The notes beneath the pieces are model-generated. The model had not been told where the DNA came from and did not search any database. It worked only from the letters and a program-made list of their open reading frames with translations. From the NCBI RefSeq assembly GCF_900070355.1, contig NZ_LN849456.1, positions 1,612,001-1,676,000 of the forward strand: DNA of 64,000 bases, in the 5' to 3' direction. Every line of letters starts with the position of its first letter. Positions within the stretch are counted from its first letter, which is position 1. This document shows positions 34,375-43,690 of the stretch, in pieces. This DNA comes from Devriesea agamarum (GTDB lineage Bacteria; Actinomycetota; Actinomycetes; Actinomycetales; Dermabacteraceae). The position numbers and the translations under genes were made by a program.

Positions 34375-34878
34375 TCATTGACGTGGCAAACTCAAGCTGG
34401 GGTCGCACTCGGCTACGAAGGTCGCAATCCGCTGTACCTCGTCGCGTTCGCCGATGAGCTCAGCGGCCTGTCCCAACGCCATCAGGGCCCGCAGAAATCC
34501 TCGGTTCGGACCGTGCTTAAACGGCACGGGTCCCTGCCCTCGCCAACCCGCGCGACGAAGCGCGTCCAGACCGCGATGGTATCCGGTGCGCGCATACGCA
34601 TAGGCGGCCACGGCCTCCCCTTTTTCTAGTGCCTGTTCAGCGAGCACAGCCCAGGCCAGGGATGCCGCCGGGTACGCCGCGGCGAGGTGCTCGGCAGATT
34701 CACCGGAAGCTAGTCCCAGGGACACCGTGGAATCCGGATGGTCCTCGGGAAGCAGGGTGGCGGGGATCGGCAACAGGTTGGCTCGAGCGGCAGGAGGCGG
34801 GCCTGCGGACGCTGCTGACTGAGCGGCCCGCTGCGGGGTGGGGTTATGTGCTGCTGGGGGCGTGGGAGTGTCGGCCAT
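34375..34878 (-). CDS. DUF3151 protein
   Basis: 167 aa. A Pro/Ala-rich start (1-33) is followed by the conserved DUF3151 core: NLLPIPATLLPEDHP, SLAWAVLAEQALEKGE, YAYARTGYHRGLDALRRAGWRG, and the ending RIATFVAECDPSL. The region 62-150 looks like helical repeats similar to TPRs. The family is actinobacterial, usually beside purA, and has no known activity. Its start is 39 bases from the divergent kinase-like gene at 34918. Confidence 0.9.
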   Translation of the reverse strand: MADTPTPPAAHNPTPQRAAQSAASAGPPPAARANLLPIPATLLPEDHPDSTVSLGLASGESAEHLAAAYPAASLAWAVLAEQALEKGEAVAAYAYARTGYHRGLDALRRAGWRGQGPVPFKHGPNRGFLRALMALGQAAELIGERDEVQRIATFVAECDPSLSLPRQ

Positions 34879-34917
34879 GCTGCCATGGTAGAACCCGGCA
34901 CCTGATAGGAATATGCC

Positions 34918-36198
34918 ATGGAACGTTCGCCCGACGGCTCCGACGTCCTGACCGGGCCGGGAGCTGAGGACCTCCTGCGATCTGCACTATCCGGCGCCGG
35001 TGGCAGGTTGCGCAGCTGGGACCTCGACCATGTCGATCATCGTCCTGGACGCTCGACGACCGCATTGTTTCGGGCGTGCGTCTCCTGGCCCGATCTCGAC
35101 GGGCCGTCCGCACCAGCGCGCGAGGAACTGTTTGGGGCCAGCGCCCATGTCGGTGAGCATGAAACACATGTGGCAACCCCTGATCAGTCACTCGTGCTCA
35201 CCAACGGCGATTTCAACGTGCGGATGTGGCGATATCCGCACGATCCGTGGCTTCCTGCTCTGCCCAAGGTCAGTTATCCAGATGCTCTGCCCACCACTCT
35301 TCGCGATCTGGGGCTGAACCCCGGCACATCCCCGACTGAAGCTATTCCGACGGAGGTTATCTCTTATCGGCCAGGGCGCCGAGCGGTTTTACGGGCGAGT
35401 CTGCCCACCGGGGCCGTGTTTTTAAAAGTGGTGCAGCCTCATAAAACAGCGCGGATTGTGCAACGTCATGGACTGCTCGCGGAGGCTGGAGTCCCTGTTC
35501 CGCAGGTGCTCGCCCACGGTGAAGGCCTGGTGGTGTTGCGCGAGCTTCCGGGTAAACCTTTGGCTTTAGCGGTGCTGGAAGAGGGCGCGCAGGCGTGCCG
35601 TGGCGACGATTTAGTGGCGTTGCTGGACCGCATGCCCCGCTCACTGTTTTCCTTGCCCCCGCACCGGCCATGGACCGAGTCAGCTGAGTTTTATGCCAAT
35701 GTCGTGGCATCAGCCCTTCCTACTTTGCGGCCTCGCGTGGATGCGGTGGTTCACCAGATCCGGTCCGGTTTAGAGGCGGTGGATCGACGAATTGGTTTAA
35801 CAGCGCACGACGTTGTGCACGGCGATTTCTACGAAGCTCAGATTTTCGTGGATCGAGGCCGTGTGGTGGGGATGCTGGATGTGGACACGGTCGGTCCGGG
35901 ACGCCGAGCCGATGATCTGGCGTGTCTGCTGGCGCATGTGAGTGTGTTGGCGAGCTATGGGGAAAGTGGCCGGATTAGCGCTGACATATATTCCCGGATT
36001 AACGCCGCATTGGAGTCGTGGTATCGCGTATTCGCGGCGCGCACTGATCCACAGGAGCTCGCGCTGCGCACAGCGGGGGTTTTACTGTCACTGGCTACTG
36101 GCCCGCACCGACAGCAGGATGAGAATTGGCGCGACGCTACGGCTGCTTTGGTGGAGCTAGCGGAGCGATGGGCACACCCCAGCACAGCCGCAGGCTAG
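34918..36198 (+). CDS. APH-like phosphotransferase
   Basis: 426 aa. The N-terminal part (1-about 130) is unlike known domains. A kinase-like fold follows: a beta-rich lobe with RAVLRASLPTGAVFLKVVQP, the invariant Lys in FLKVV, then a linker with LRELPGKPL. The catalytic loop is VVHGDFYEAQIFVD (D in HGDF), and the metal site is MLDVDTVGPGRRADDLA. The family phosphorylates aminoglycosides, sugars (maltokinase), choline or other small alcohols; the substrate here is unknown. It is monocistronic, divergent from DUF3151. Resistance should not be inferred from the fold alone. Confidence 0.82.
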   Translation: MERSPDGSDVLTGPGAEDLLRSALSGAGGRLRSWDLDHVDHRPGRSTTALFRACVSWPDLDGPSAPAREELFGASAHVGEHETHVATPDQSLVLTNGDFNVRMWRYPHDPWLPALPKVSYPDALPTTLRDLGLNPGTSPTEAIPTEVISYRPGRRAVLRASLPTGAVFLKVVQPHKTARIVQRHGLLAEAGVPVPQVLAHGEGLVVLRELPGKPLALAVLEEGAQACRGDDLVALLDRMPRSLFSLPPHRPWTESAEFYANVVASALPTLRPRVDAVVHQIRSGLEAVDRRIGLTAHDVVHGDFYEAQIFVDRGRVVGMLDVDTVGPGRRADDLACLLAHVSVLASYGESGRISADIYSRINAALESWYRVFAARTDPQELALRTAGVLLSLATGPHRQQDENWRDATAALVELAERWAHPSTAAG

Positions 36199-36300
36199 GG
36201 TCGTAGAGCTGGATGTTGGTTCCAAGCCGGTGATCAAGGTATGGCCAGCGACAGCGTTGCCAGCCGGGCTGTGGAGCCGTACCGCTTTTACACTGGGCGC

Positions 36301-36741
36301 ATGCGCGCAGTTATTCAACGGGTGAGTTCAGCTCGAGTCCGGGTCCCCTCCTCAGACAACACCGCCGAGGTGGTGGGCCAGATCGATGGCCCGGGCTTAC
36401 TCGTGTTACTGGGTGTCACCCACGATGACGGTCCCGAGCAGGTGGCAACCGTGGCCCGCAAGATCTGCGAACTGCGGCTGCTCGATGGAGAACGCTCCGT
36501 CGAGGACACAGGCGGCAGCGTCTTAGTAGTGTCCCAATTCACACTATATGCGGATGTGCGTAAGGGACGCCGGCCGTCCTGGAACCGGGCAGCTCCGGCT
36601 GATATTGCCGAGCCTCTTGTTGAGCAGGTGATTGACGCCATCCAGGCCCGAGGCGTTCCCGTGCACACAGGCCGTTTTGGGGCGCACATGCTGGTAGATC
36701 TCACCAACGACGGCCCGGTCACGATTTTGCTCGACGTGTGA
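36301..36741 (+). CDS. dtd: D-aminoacyl-tRNA deacylase
   Basis: 146 aa from the ATG at 36301 (MRAVIQRVSSARV); the frame is open for 20 codons upstream without similarity. It has the DTD motifs: SQFTLYADVRKGRRPSW and, at the C-terminus, GAHMLVDLTNDGPVT, which supplies the Gly-cisPro-like substrate gate region. The dimer removes D-amino acids (and glycine mischarged on tRNA-Ala) from tRNA. It lies 70 bases before gpmA in the same direction. Confidence 0.95.
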   Translation: MRAVIQRVSSARVRVPSSDNTAEVVGQIDGPGLLVLLGVTHDDGPEQVATVARKICELRLLDGERSVEDTGGSVLVVSQFTLYADVRKGRRPSWNRAAPADIAEPLVEQVIDAIQARGVPVHTGRFGAHMLVDLTNDGPVTILLDV

Positions 36742-36811
36742 TCACGCGCTGACCTTTGATGTGCTGCGCAGCGCTTCGCATCTCAGGACGCTGGCACCGT
36801 AGGCTGATCAC

Positions 36812-37558
36812 ATGACCTACACACTGGTGCTGCTCCGCCACGGCGAGAGCGAATGGAATGCGAAGAACCTCTTCACCGGCTGGGTGGATGTCCACCTGTC
36901 GGAGAAGGGCCGCGAGGAAGCCGTCCACGGCGGTGAGCTGATCAAGGAATCCGGGATCCGCCCGGATGTCGTCCACACCTCCCTGTTGCGTCGGGCGATT
37001 ATGACCGCCAATCTTGCGCTGGATGCCGCTGATCTGCACTGGATCCCGGTGCGCCGCGACTGGCGTTTGAATGAGCGTCACTACGGTGCTCTGCAGGGTC
37101 TGAACAAGACCGAGATCCGCGATAAATACGGCGACGAACAGTTCATGGCCTGGCGTCGTTCCTACGACACCCCGCCGCCGGACATCGAGTTCGGCACCGA
37201 GTTCTCCCAGGACACGGACCCGCGCTACGCCGATCTGGGCGATGCGATGCCGAAGGCCGAGTGCTTGAAGGATGTCGTGGCTCGGTTCCTGCCGTACTGG
37301 GAAGAGGGCATCAAGCCTGACCTGAAGGACGGCAAGACGGTGCTGATCGCGGCACACGGTAACTCCCTGCGTGCGCTGGTGAAGTTCCTGGACGATATCT
37401 CCGACGAGGAAATCTCCGGTCTGAACATCCCCACTGGTCAGCCGCTGGTATACGAGCTGGATGAGGACTTCAAGCCGGTCACTAAGGGTGGCCGCTACCT
37501 GGATCCGGTGGCTGCGAAGGCTGCCGCCGAAGCCGTTGCCAATCAGGGCAAGAAGTAA
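36812..37558 (+). CDS. gpmA: 2,3-bisphosphoglycerate-dependent phosphoglycerate mutase
   Basis: 248 aa, the family length. The phosphohistidine H10 lies in [10 protein letters not shown], followed by [26 protein letters not shown] and the second catalytic His in [14 protein letters not shown] complete the site. It interconverts 3- and 2-phosphoglycerate in glycolysis and gluconeogenesis. The codon choice is strongly biased toward G/C-ending codons, as expected for a highly expressed gene. A strong hairpin follows 97 bases after the stop. Confidence 0.97.
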   Translation: MTYTLVLLRHGESEWNAKNLFTGWVDVHLSEKGREEAVHGGELIKESGIRPDVVHTSLLRRAIMTANLALDAADLHWIPVRRDWRLNERHYGALQGLNKTEIRDKYGDEQFMAWRRSYDTPPPDIEFGTEFSQDTDPRYADLGDAMPKAECLKDVVARFLPYWEEGIKPDLKDGKTVLIAAHGNSLRALVKFLDDISDEEISGLNIPTGQPLVYELDEDFKPVTKGGRYLDPVAAKAAAEAVANQGKK

Positions 37559-37654
37559 TCGGGTAACTACACCCTGACCCAGGGAGTGCTAGCTGGTGGC
37601 GGCAGGTGATATGCCGTCACTGGGAATGGACTCACTGAGTTCTCACTGACAAGC

Positions 37655-37708
37655 ACAGCGCGATGCCCTATCTGAGGTCGAAAAGCCTCGGATAGGGCAT
37701 CGCGCTGT
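37655..37708. terminator. Bidirectional hairpin between gpmA and the HerA-like gene
   Basis: A 23-bp stem with one mismatch position (37655-37677 with 37686-37708) has an 8-nt loop, TCGAAAAG. Two convergent genes end on either side, so it can serve both. No long U tract follows. Confidence 0.85.
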
Positions 37709-37724
37709 CTAGATAAAGCGGAAT

Positions 37725-39395
37725 TTACCGTCGGCGGCGAGATCGGGTTCCAAACAGCGACCGAGTAATTTCCCGGCCTAGAACCGTCCCTGCCGACCGC
37801 AAGAATGATTTCACCGCGGGGTGGTCGAAGAAGCCTTCGGGTTCCGTGCGAGACCTGGTACGGGTCGACGTAGCGGTACGAGTTTTAGGTGCTGGGGACG
37901 AGCGCCGCGGCTCGCGATCGGCACCCGCATCGGATGCATCCTTCGGGCCGGAACCACCCGATGTGCCGGCGCCTCCCGGTTCCCCCAACCCGCCAGGCGT
38001 CCCTGCCTCGCTTGCCGCGGGGTGCATTTGGCGCTCAGCTCGCGCCGTCAGCAGTTCGTACGCGGATTCACGATCAACCACCGGTTCATAGATAGGCCGG
38101 ATCGATGATGCGCCCACAATGCGCTGAATCTCCTGCTCAGGTGCCGGAGCCATGGATGAGAGCGGAGCCCGCACGGCGACGCGAGCCACCGGAGTTGGAG
38201 CTCCCTTCTCGCTCATCACGGTCACCACAGCTTCACCTGTGCCCAGCGCAGGGATCACCTCAACCAGGTCATATGAGCTGGTCGGGAAGGTGGAGGCGGT
38301 TGCTTTCAGCGCTTTAGCATCATCGGGTGTGTACGCGCGCAAAGCATGCTGCACCCGGTTTCCGAGCTGGGCGAGAACATCAGCCGGAATATCCTTCGGA
38401 GTCTGGGTGATGAAGAAAATGCCGACGCCTTTGGAGCGGATCAGCCTCACCGTCTGTACCACCTGGTCCAGGAATGCCTGGGAGGCATTTTTAAACAGGA
38501 GGTGAGCTTCGTCGAAGAAGAACACCAGCTTGGGCTTGTCCTGGTCGCCAACTTCAGGCAAATCTTGATAGAGGTCAGCGAGCAGCCACATCATGAACGT
38601 GGAAAACAGCTCGGGCCTGCTGGCAACTCCCGGCAATTCGAGGCAGGAGATCATGCCGCGTCCCGCAGAGTCCGTGCGCAGCAGTTCTTGGGTATCAAAG
38701 GCCGTTTCACCAAAGAAAGCATCCGCGCCGGACGCCTCTAAGGCCGTGATCTTGCGCAGAATCACCCCGGCGGTCGAGGTGGAAATACCGCCGATTCCTT
38801 TCAGCTCTGGCTTTCCCTCATCCGAGGTCAGGAATTGGATGAGTGCCCGCAGATCTTTGAGATCTAATAGCGCCAGTCCGTGAGTGTCGGCATAGTGGAA
38901 AATAAGACCGAGTGAGGACTCTTGGGTTTCATTGAGCTGTAACACTTTGGACAGCAACACTGGCCCGAAATCTGTGACGGTGGTGCGAATCGGCACCCCG
39001 ATGCCCTGTCCTCCTAAGGAATAAAACTCGGTGCTTCCAGCAGCCGGAGCCCAGTCCTGTCCGCGGGCGGCGGCCCGTTCACGAATCGCTGGCGAGTCCT
39101 CGCCCGGCACCGCGATTCCCGAAAGGTCACCTTTCATGTCCGCGACGAATACCGCGGTGCCTGCCGCTGCCACCTGTTCGGCGATAACTTGCAGCGTTTT
39201 TGTTTTTCCCGTCCCCGTGGCACCAGCAATCAGGCCGTGTCGATTCAACATACCTAGCGCTAAATAGACCGGAGCATCGGCGACCGGTCCATCATCGGCT
39301 AGCACCGCCCCCAGGTGAATCCTCGTGCCGTCAAAGGCATAGGCCGCGGCGATGTCCGCGGGATCAACTGTCGCGGTCTGCGAATCGGATGTCAT
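37725..39395 (-). CDS. HerA-like ATPase of the YjgR (DUF853) family
   Basis: 556 aa. The N-terminal FDGTRIHLGAVLADDG precedes Walker A GATGTGKTKTLQ (about 58-69) and FVADMKGDLSGIA. A Walker B-like LVFFFDEAHLLF and ITQTPKDIPADVLAQLGNR follow, all characteristic of the YjgR branch. Residues about 460-520 are a disordered Gly/Ser/Arg-rich segment before a short conserved tail. HerA-type ATPases pump DNA as hexamers, but the YjgR branch acts without NurA, and its role is unknown. The start has AGGAGA seven bases upstream. It stands alone. Confidence 0.9.
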   Translation of the reverse strand: MTSDSQTATVDPADIAAAYAFDGTRIHLGAVLADDGPVADAPVYLALGMLNRHGLIAGATGTGKTKTLQVIAEQVAAAGTAVFVADMKGDLSGIAVPGEDSPAIRERAAARGQDWAPAAGSTEFYSLGGQGIGVPIRTTVTDFGPVLLSKVLQLNETQESSLGLIFHYADTHGLALLDLKDLRALIQFLTSDEGKPELKGIGGISTSTAGVILRKITALEASGADAFFGETAFDTQELLRTDSAGRGMISCLELPGVASRPELFSTFMMWLLADLYQDLPEVGDQDKPKLVFFFDEAHLLFKNASQAFLDQVVQTVRLIRSKGVGIFFITQTPKDIPADVLAQLGNRVQHALRAYTPDDAKALKATASTFPTSSYDLVEVIPALGTGEAVVTVMSEKGAPTPVARVAVRAPLSSMAPAPEQEIQRIVGASSIRPIYEPVVDRESAYELLTARAERQMHPAASEAGTPGGLGEPGGAGTSGGSGPKDASDAGADREPRRSSPAPKTRTATSTRTRSRTEPEGFFDHPAVKSFLRSAGTVLGREITRSLFGTRSRRRR

Positions 39396-39458
39396 CGTGA
39401 TCTCCTGAGGTGGGAGGATGCGCCGGATGCGGCAACTATGAGTGTGTGTACAGGTACG

Positions 39459-40373
39459 TTATCTCCGCCGCCTGGATGCCGCTAAAGCGTCAAAGACGGT
39501 ATCCCATAAAATAGCGCGCCGCGCCGGGTCTTTTGCCTGCCGACCCGTGCGTCCATCGGGCTGAAAGCGGTGGAAATAGGTTCCCGATGGTGCGGTCAAG
39601 TCATCGGCGGCTAAATGCACCAGTGGCCTAGCACCTTCGTCGTTGTCGATCATCATGTGTCGCGCGATTTTGGAACGGTACATCGGACCGTATATGCGCG
39701 ACGTTGCGGCAAAGGATGAGGCCACCACCCCGGGATGCACCGAGTATGCCCGCAGGCCCGATCCCGCGGTGCGTCGGGCGAGTTCACGAGTCATCATGAC
39801 GACGGCGAGTTTCGCATTGGCGTAGGTGCGCATCTGGTGGTAGCTACCTGAGCCACCGGTGAGGTCACCGAGGCGGATCCGGCCGATGTTGGAGGCCGCG
39901 GAAGACGTGGTCACTACTCGCACATCGTGGGTTCGGGCGTTTTCCAGCAGGGTCGGCATGAGCAGGTCGAGCAGATAGAAGTGAGCGATCAGGTTGACCT
40001 GCATGGTTTCTTCAAAGCCGTCTTCTGTAATCCGCCTCGTGGGGAACAGCCCACCCGCGTTGAGCAGCAGGGCGTCCACGCGCGGTACCTGATCGGATAG
40101 TTGTGTAGCGAGGGCTTCGACATCATCCAGTCTCGCCATGTCCGCAAGAATGGCGGTGCCGTTGACACTGTCGGCGACCGCCCGGGTGCGGTCTGGGTCG
40201 CGCCCGACCACTATCAGGTGCGCTCCCCTGGCCGCCAGCTGTCTCGCTGCCGCGGCACCGATGCCTGAACTTCCGCCGGTCACCACCATGACGCGGTCTG
40301 CGAGGTCGCGTACCGGATACTCAGATTCTTGGTCCGGCGACGAGCTGTGAGATGGCGGTAATACAGGCGACAT
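39459..40373 (-). CDS. Short-chain dehydrogenase/reductase
   Basis: 304 aa from the ATG at 40373; an in-frame ATG nine codons further up (40400) cannot be excluded, and neither has a clear ribosome site. The Rossmann fold has TGGSSGIG (32-39) with a following R for NADP, NAGG, a catalytic Ser in TTSSAAS and the YANAK Tyr-Lys pair. The length and C-terminal part (GTYFHRFQPDGRTG) suit the retinol-dehydrogenase/oxidoreductase-like branch. Substrate unknown. It is transcribed leftward, between the HerA-like gene and the nitrilase. Confidence 0.85.
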   Translation of the reverse strand: MSPVLPPSHSSSPDQESEYPVRDLADRVMVVTGGSSGIGAAAARQLAARGAHLIVVGRDPDRTRAVADSVNGTAILADMARLDDVEALATQLSDQVPRVDALLLNAGGLFPTRRITEDGFEETMQVNLIAHFYLLDLLMPTLLENARTHDVRVVTTSSAASNIGRIRLGDLTGGSGSYHQMRTYANAKLAVVMMTRELARRTAGSGLRAYSVHPGVVASSFAATSRIYGPMYRSKIARHMMIDNDEGARPLVHLAADDLTAPSGTYFHRFQPDGRTGRQAKDPARRAILWDTVFDALAASRRRR

Positions 40374-40535
40374 GGGGCGATGATAGCCGAGCAGCGGCAA
40401 CAGTTTGGAACTCGTTTAAGAGCGCAGGAGGAGGGGTTTCCCGCGCGATACACTGCACCCTAAACCGCACCCCCAGCGCTATATAGCAAATGCGCTGATA
40501 CCAACCGATATATCAGCATGCGAGTTGGCTGATCG

Positions 40536-41417
40536 CTATTTTCGACGCGTTGACCTAATAAACGGCTCGTCCACGTCGCTGCCGATCAAGAGCTGATATT
40601 TTCCTGGCCGCCTAAACGCATTGCCGTGCACCTCGCATTGCCGGTATTCCCGGATCAGGTCCAGGTCGAACTCCGCCATATAAATACCTTCATCACCCGG
40701 GGCTTCCAGGATGCACATGTCGTCATAGCGCGCCGATTGCGGTCGGTATGCCACTCCGTCAAAGGCGTTTGAATGACCATTACAGTCTGGCTCATTATCG
40801 GGGTAATTACAGGTGGCAAGCCCCATCATGTTTTCGTAGGCCCGCGCTCGAAGTTGGGATAAACGGTTGATCTCCATGGGACAGGCGTTGGGGACTAACA
40901 CAATTTCGGCACCTTTGAGCATCAAAACTCTGGCGCTCTCGGGAAATTCTCGGTCATAGCAGATCATCGCCCCAATTTTGACGATGCCGCCCTCCGTATC
41001 CAGGTCGGTGACATAAAAATCGTCCCCCGCTGTGAGTGCTCGTTCCACATCAAAGTCGCAGGTGTGTACCTTTGCGTAGTCAAGAACCCGCTTTCCGTGG
41101 CGATCAAACAGGGTAATCGAGTTTTTCGGGCCGGTTGCGCAAGCTTCCAGGTATGTGATCCCGATGGCCATTCCAAGCTGCTGGGCACAAGCACCAAAGG
41201 TATTTACAAAGTCGCTATCCGCAGATATCGCGTCCGCTTGCCATTCTTCGGCGGGCCGGTCATAGATGTCGTAGCCATTGCTCCACATCTCCGGGAACAG
41301 AGCGATATCTGCTCCCATGGACTTCGCCTCTGCACAGGCTCGTATCCCCTTTTTGACGTTGCCATCGAGGCTGTCAGTTGACGCAATTTGCAGTAACGCT
41401 ACGTTGAGATCACTCAT
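40536..41417 (-). CDS. Carbon-nitrogen hydrolase (nitrilase superfamily)
   Basis: 293 aa. The triad is complete: Glu in LFPEMW, Lys in YAKVHTCDFD, Cys in MICYDREFPES. The region PNACPMEINRLSQLRARAYENMMG is typical of the carbamoylputrescine amidase-like/aliphatic amidase branches. The enzyme would hydrolyse a small amide or carbamoyl compound in the cytoplasm. The ATG has GGGAGGAA immediately upstream. The gene and its flanks (40400-40535) look markedly richer in A/T than the neighbours, which suggests transfer. It is unrelated at the sequence level to the nitrilase half of the fusion at 288, apart from the superfamily motifs. Confidence 0.88.
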   Translation of the reverse strand: MSDLNVALLQIASTDSLDGNVKKGIRACAEAKSMGADIALFPEMWSNGYDIYDRPAEEWQADAISADSDFVNTFGACAQQLGMAIGITYLEACATGPKNSITLFDRHGKRVLDYAKVHTCDFDVERALTAGDDFYVTDLDTEGGIVKIGAMICYDREFPESARVLMLKGAEIVLVPNACPMEINRLSQLRARAYENMMGLATCNYPDNEPDCNGHSNAFDGVAYRPQSARYDDMCILEAPGDEGIYMAEFDLDLIREYRQCEVHGNAFRRPGKYQLLIGSDVDEPFIRSTRRK

Positions 41418-41461
41418 GTTCCTCCCGCCTTCCTGCCCGGCAATTCGCGTGTTTCTTTAAC

Positions 41462-41498
41462 GCAGAAAACCCGCATTAACAGCGGGTTTTCTGCTTTT
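41462..41498. terminator. Rho-independent terminator between guaA and the nitrilase
   Basis: A perfect 13-bp stem, GCAGAAAACCCGC with GCGGGTTTTCTGC, has a 7-nt loop and is followed by TTTT (41495-41498) on the plus strand. On the minus strand it lies just after the guaA stop, where the T-rich arm TTTTCTGCG precedes TTAAAG. Function for guaA is likely. Confidence 0.85.
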
Positions 41499-41501
41499 CA
41501 T

Positions 41502-43109
41502 CTATTCCCATTCAATGGTTCCCGGGGGCTTACTGGTCACGTCCAGCACCACCCGATTGACCTCCTCCACCTCGTTGGTGATCCGGGTGGAGATCCGGGA
41601 CAGCACATCGTAGGGCAGTCGCGCCCAATCCGCCGTCATCGCATCATCACTGGTCACGGGCCGCAGCACAACCGGATGTCCGTAGGTGCGGCCATCCCCC
41701 TGCACGCCAACGCTGCGCACGTCCGCGAGCAACACCACGGGGCACTGCCAGATATCGCGGTCCAGACCCGCGGCGGTCATTTCCTCACGCACAATGGCAT
41801 CCGCGGCGCGCAGCAAATCCAGGCGGTCCTTCGTGACTTCGCCAATGATGCGGATCCCGAGCCCTGGCCCGGGGAATGGCTGACGCCAAACAATGTCGTC
41901 AGGCAATCCCAGCTGTGCACCGACCGCGCGCACCTCATCCTTAAAGAGGGCGCGCAGGGGTTCCACGAGTTCAAATGTGAGGTCATCTGGCAGACCGCCA
42001 ACATTGTGGTGGCTCTTAATATTTGCGGCACCTTCCCCGCCACCAGATTCGACCACGTCGGGGTAGAGAGTGCCTTGCACCAGGAAGGCCGTCTGTTCAG
42101 CGTGAGAGTCCTCGCCCTGACCAGTTACTACGCCTGCCTCGCGGAGAATATCCGCCTGGGCCTGCTCAAAGCAGCGGATGAACTCCCGACCGATGATTTT
42201 GCGTTTTTCTTCCGGGTCGCTGACACCGGCGAGCGCCGTGAGGAACTGATCAGCAGCATCAACCACCACGAGTTTCGCTCCGGTGGCTGCTACGAAGTCG
42301 CGTTCAACCTGCTCAGTTTCGCCCTGGCGCATGAGACCGTGATCGACATACACGCAGGTGAGTTGGTCCCCGATGGCGCGCTGCACGAGCGCGGCCGCCA
42401 CCGCCGAGTCCACTCCTCCGGACAGGCCGCAAATGGCGCGTCCGGTGCCAACCTGCGCGCGGATGCGTTCAATCTGTTCGTCAATGACATTGTTGGTGGT
42501 CCACGACGGCTCAATGCCGGCTCCCCGATACAGGAAGTTTTCCAGCACCTCCTGCCCTAGATCAGAATGACCAACCTCGGGATGCCACTGCACCCCGAAT
42601 AGACGGCGCTCGGGGTCCTCGAAGGCAGCGACAGGGCTACCTGCGGAGCGGGCGATCACGGCACATCCCTGCGGGGGCTCGCTCACGCAGTCGCCGTGGC
42701 TCATCCATACATGCTGGTCAAGGCTCTGGCCCGAGAGCAGAACCGAGGTGCCATTCAGGGCTGACAGGCGGGTGCCGCCGTATTCGCGGGTTCCTGTTTT
42801 CTCGACGGTGCCGCTGAGTTCCTTTGCCATGGCCTGGAAGCCGTAGCACAGGCCGAGAACGGGAACTCCCGCAGACAGCAGAGCCGCATCCAGACGTGGT
42901 GCGCCGTCAGCATAGACGGATGATGGTCCGCCGGACAGGATGATGGCCAGCGGTTGCTTGGCCAGCATTGCCTCAGCCGACATGGTGTGAGGCACGATCT
43001 CGGAATAGATGCGAGCTTCGCGCACCCGGCGGGCAATGAGCTGGGCGTATTGTGCGCCGAAATCGACAACAAGGACGGGACGGTGATCGGTGGTGGTCAC
43101 GGAACTCAT
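41502..43109 (-). CDS. guaA: GMP synthase (glutamine-hydrolysing)
   Basis: 535 aa. The class I amidotransferase domain (about 11-200) has C88 in GLCYGFQAM and the His-Glu pair in WHPEVGHS. The ATP-pyrophosphatase domain has the PP-loop [12 protein letters not shown], and the dimerisation tail ends KPPGTIEWE, as in all GuaA. It converts XMP to GMP with glutamine and ATP. It follows SURF1 and DUF3817 on the same strand after a 164-base gap, so it may have its own promoter there. A clear terminator follows. Confidence 0.97.
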   Translation of the reverse strand: MSSVTTTDHRPVLVVDFGAQYAQLIARRVREARIYSEIVPHTMSAEAMLAKQPLAIILSGGPSSVYADGAPRLDAALLSAGVPVLGLCYGFQAMAKELSGTVEKTGTREYGGTRLSALNGTSVLLSGQSLDQHVWMSHGDCVSEPPQGCAVIARSAGSPVAAFEDPERRLFGVQWHPEVGHSDLGQEVLENFLYRGAGIEPSWTTNNVIDEQIERIRAQVGTGRAICGLSGGVDSAVAAALVQRAIGDQLTCVYVDHGLMRQGETEQVERDFVAATGAKLVVVDAADQFLTALAGVSDPEEKRKIIGREFIRCFEQAQADILREAGVVTGQGEDSHAEQTAFLVQGTLYPDVVESGGGEGAANIKSHHNVGGLPDDLTFELVEPLRALFKDEVRAVGAQLGLPDDIVWRQPFPGPGLGIRIIGEVTKDRLDLLRAADAIVREEMTAAGLDRDIWQCPVVLLADVRSVGVQGDGRTYGHPVVLRPVTSDDAMTADWARLPYDVLSRISTRITNEVEEVNRVVLDVTSKPPGTIEWE

Positions 43110-43273
43110 CCTAAACGCCCGCGGCCTTGCGGCTTGCCCACATACCTGTATCTGGCTGCGGCGTTAGCCGTTTTTAAACCGCCAGCTACAGGGCTGAGAA
43201 GTCCCTTCCCCACCCCCGGGGATACGCCTCTAGCCTCCGCGTCAACTCCACAAGGCTCTTGTCTTTTCCAGAG

Positions 43274-43690
43274 CTAGTCGTGGGCCGCTTGTTCGCGTCG
43301 TTCTGCGAGCTCACGCTCCACCAGCTGGCTGGTCCACTTCTCTCCAAAGAACGACAGGATCGGCACAACGCCGAACAGCATCAACAGCAACATGCGCGGA
43401 AGCGCCCACCGCATTTTCAGCCATAGGTCAAAGCAGAGGACAACGTAGATCATGTAAATCAAGCCGTGGATCGGCGACCATTTTTCGGCGACCCAGGCCC
43501 ACGTTGCATGGGATCCGCTGGGATCGGGGAAAACCAGGTACTTCATGACCATGATCGCGACCAGCAAAAGCAGCGCAATACCTTCAACGATGGAAGCGAC
43601 CTTGAAGCGGGCTAGAGCGGTGCGGATTCGCGCATCCTCGTTCTTCTCACCGGGGGTGACATCCTCGGGGACCGGGATGAACTGCGTCAC
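43274..43690 (-). CDS. DUF3817 membrane protein
   Basis: 138 aa with three helices (about 32-52, 70-90 and 96-115) and charged ends. The core RFKVASIVEGIALLLLVAIM and the WSPIHGLIYMIYVV segment, with its central His, are the DUF3817 signature. Family function is unknown. Its start codon overlaps the SURF1 stop by four bases, so it is coupled to SURF1. Such neighbours point to the membrane or respiratory chain, but that is inference. Confidence 0.87.
   Translation of the reverse strand: MTQFIPVPEDVTPGEKNEDARIRTALARFKVASIVEGIALLLLVAIMVMKYLVFPDPSGSHATWAWVAEKWSPIHGLIYMIYVVLCFDLWLKMRWALPRMLLLMLFGVVPILSFFGEKWTSQLVERELAERREQAAHD

Noticed and set aside
34918-36198. An aminoglycoside resistance gene
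   Set aside because: The kinase-like fold is shared with many metabolic kinases, the N-terminal part is unlike known resistance enzymes, and the context is housekeeping.
41676-42560. A 294-codon open frame opposite guaA
   Set aside because: It is a shadow caused by codon bias; the GuaA motifs on the minus strand are unbroken.
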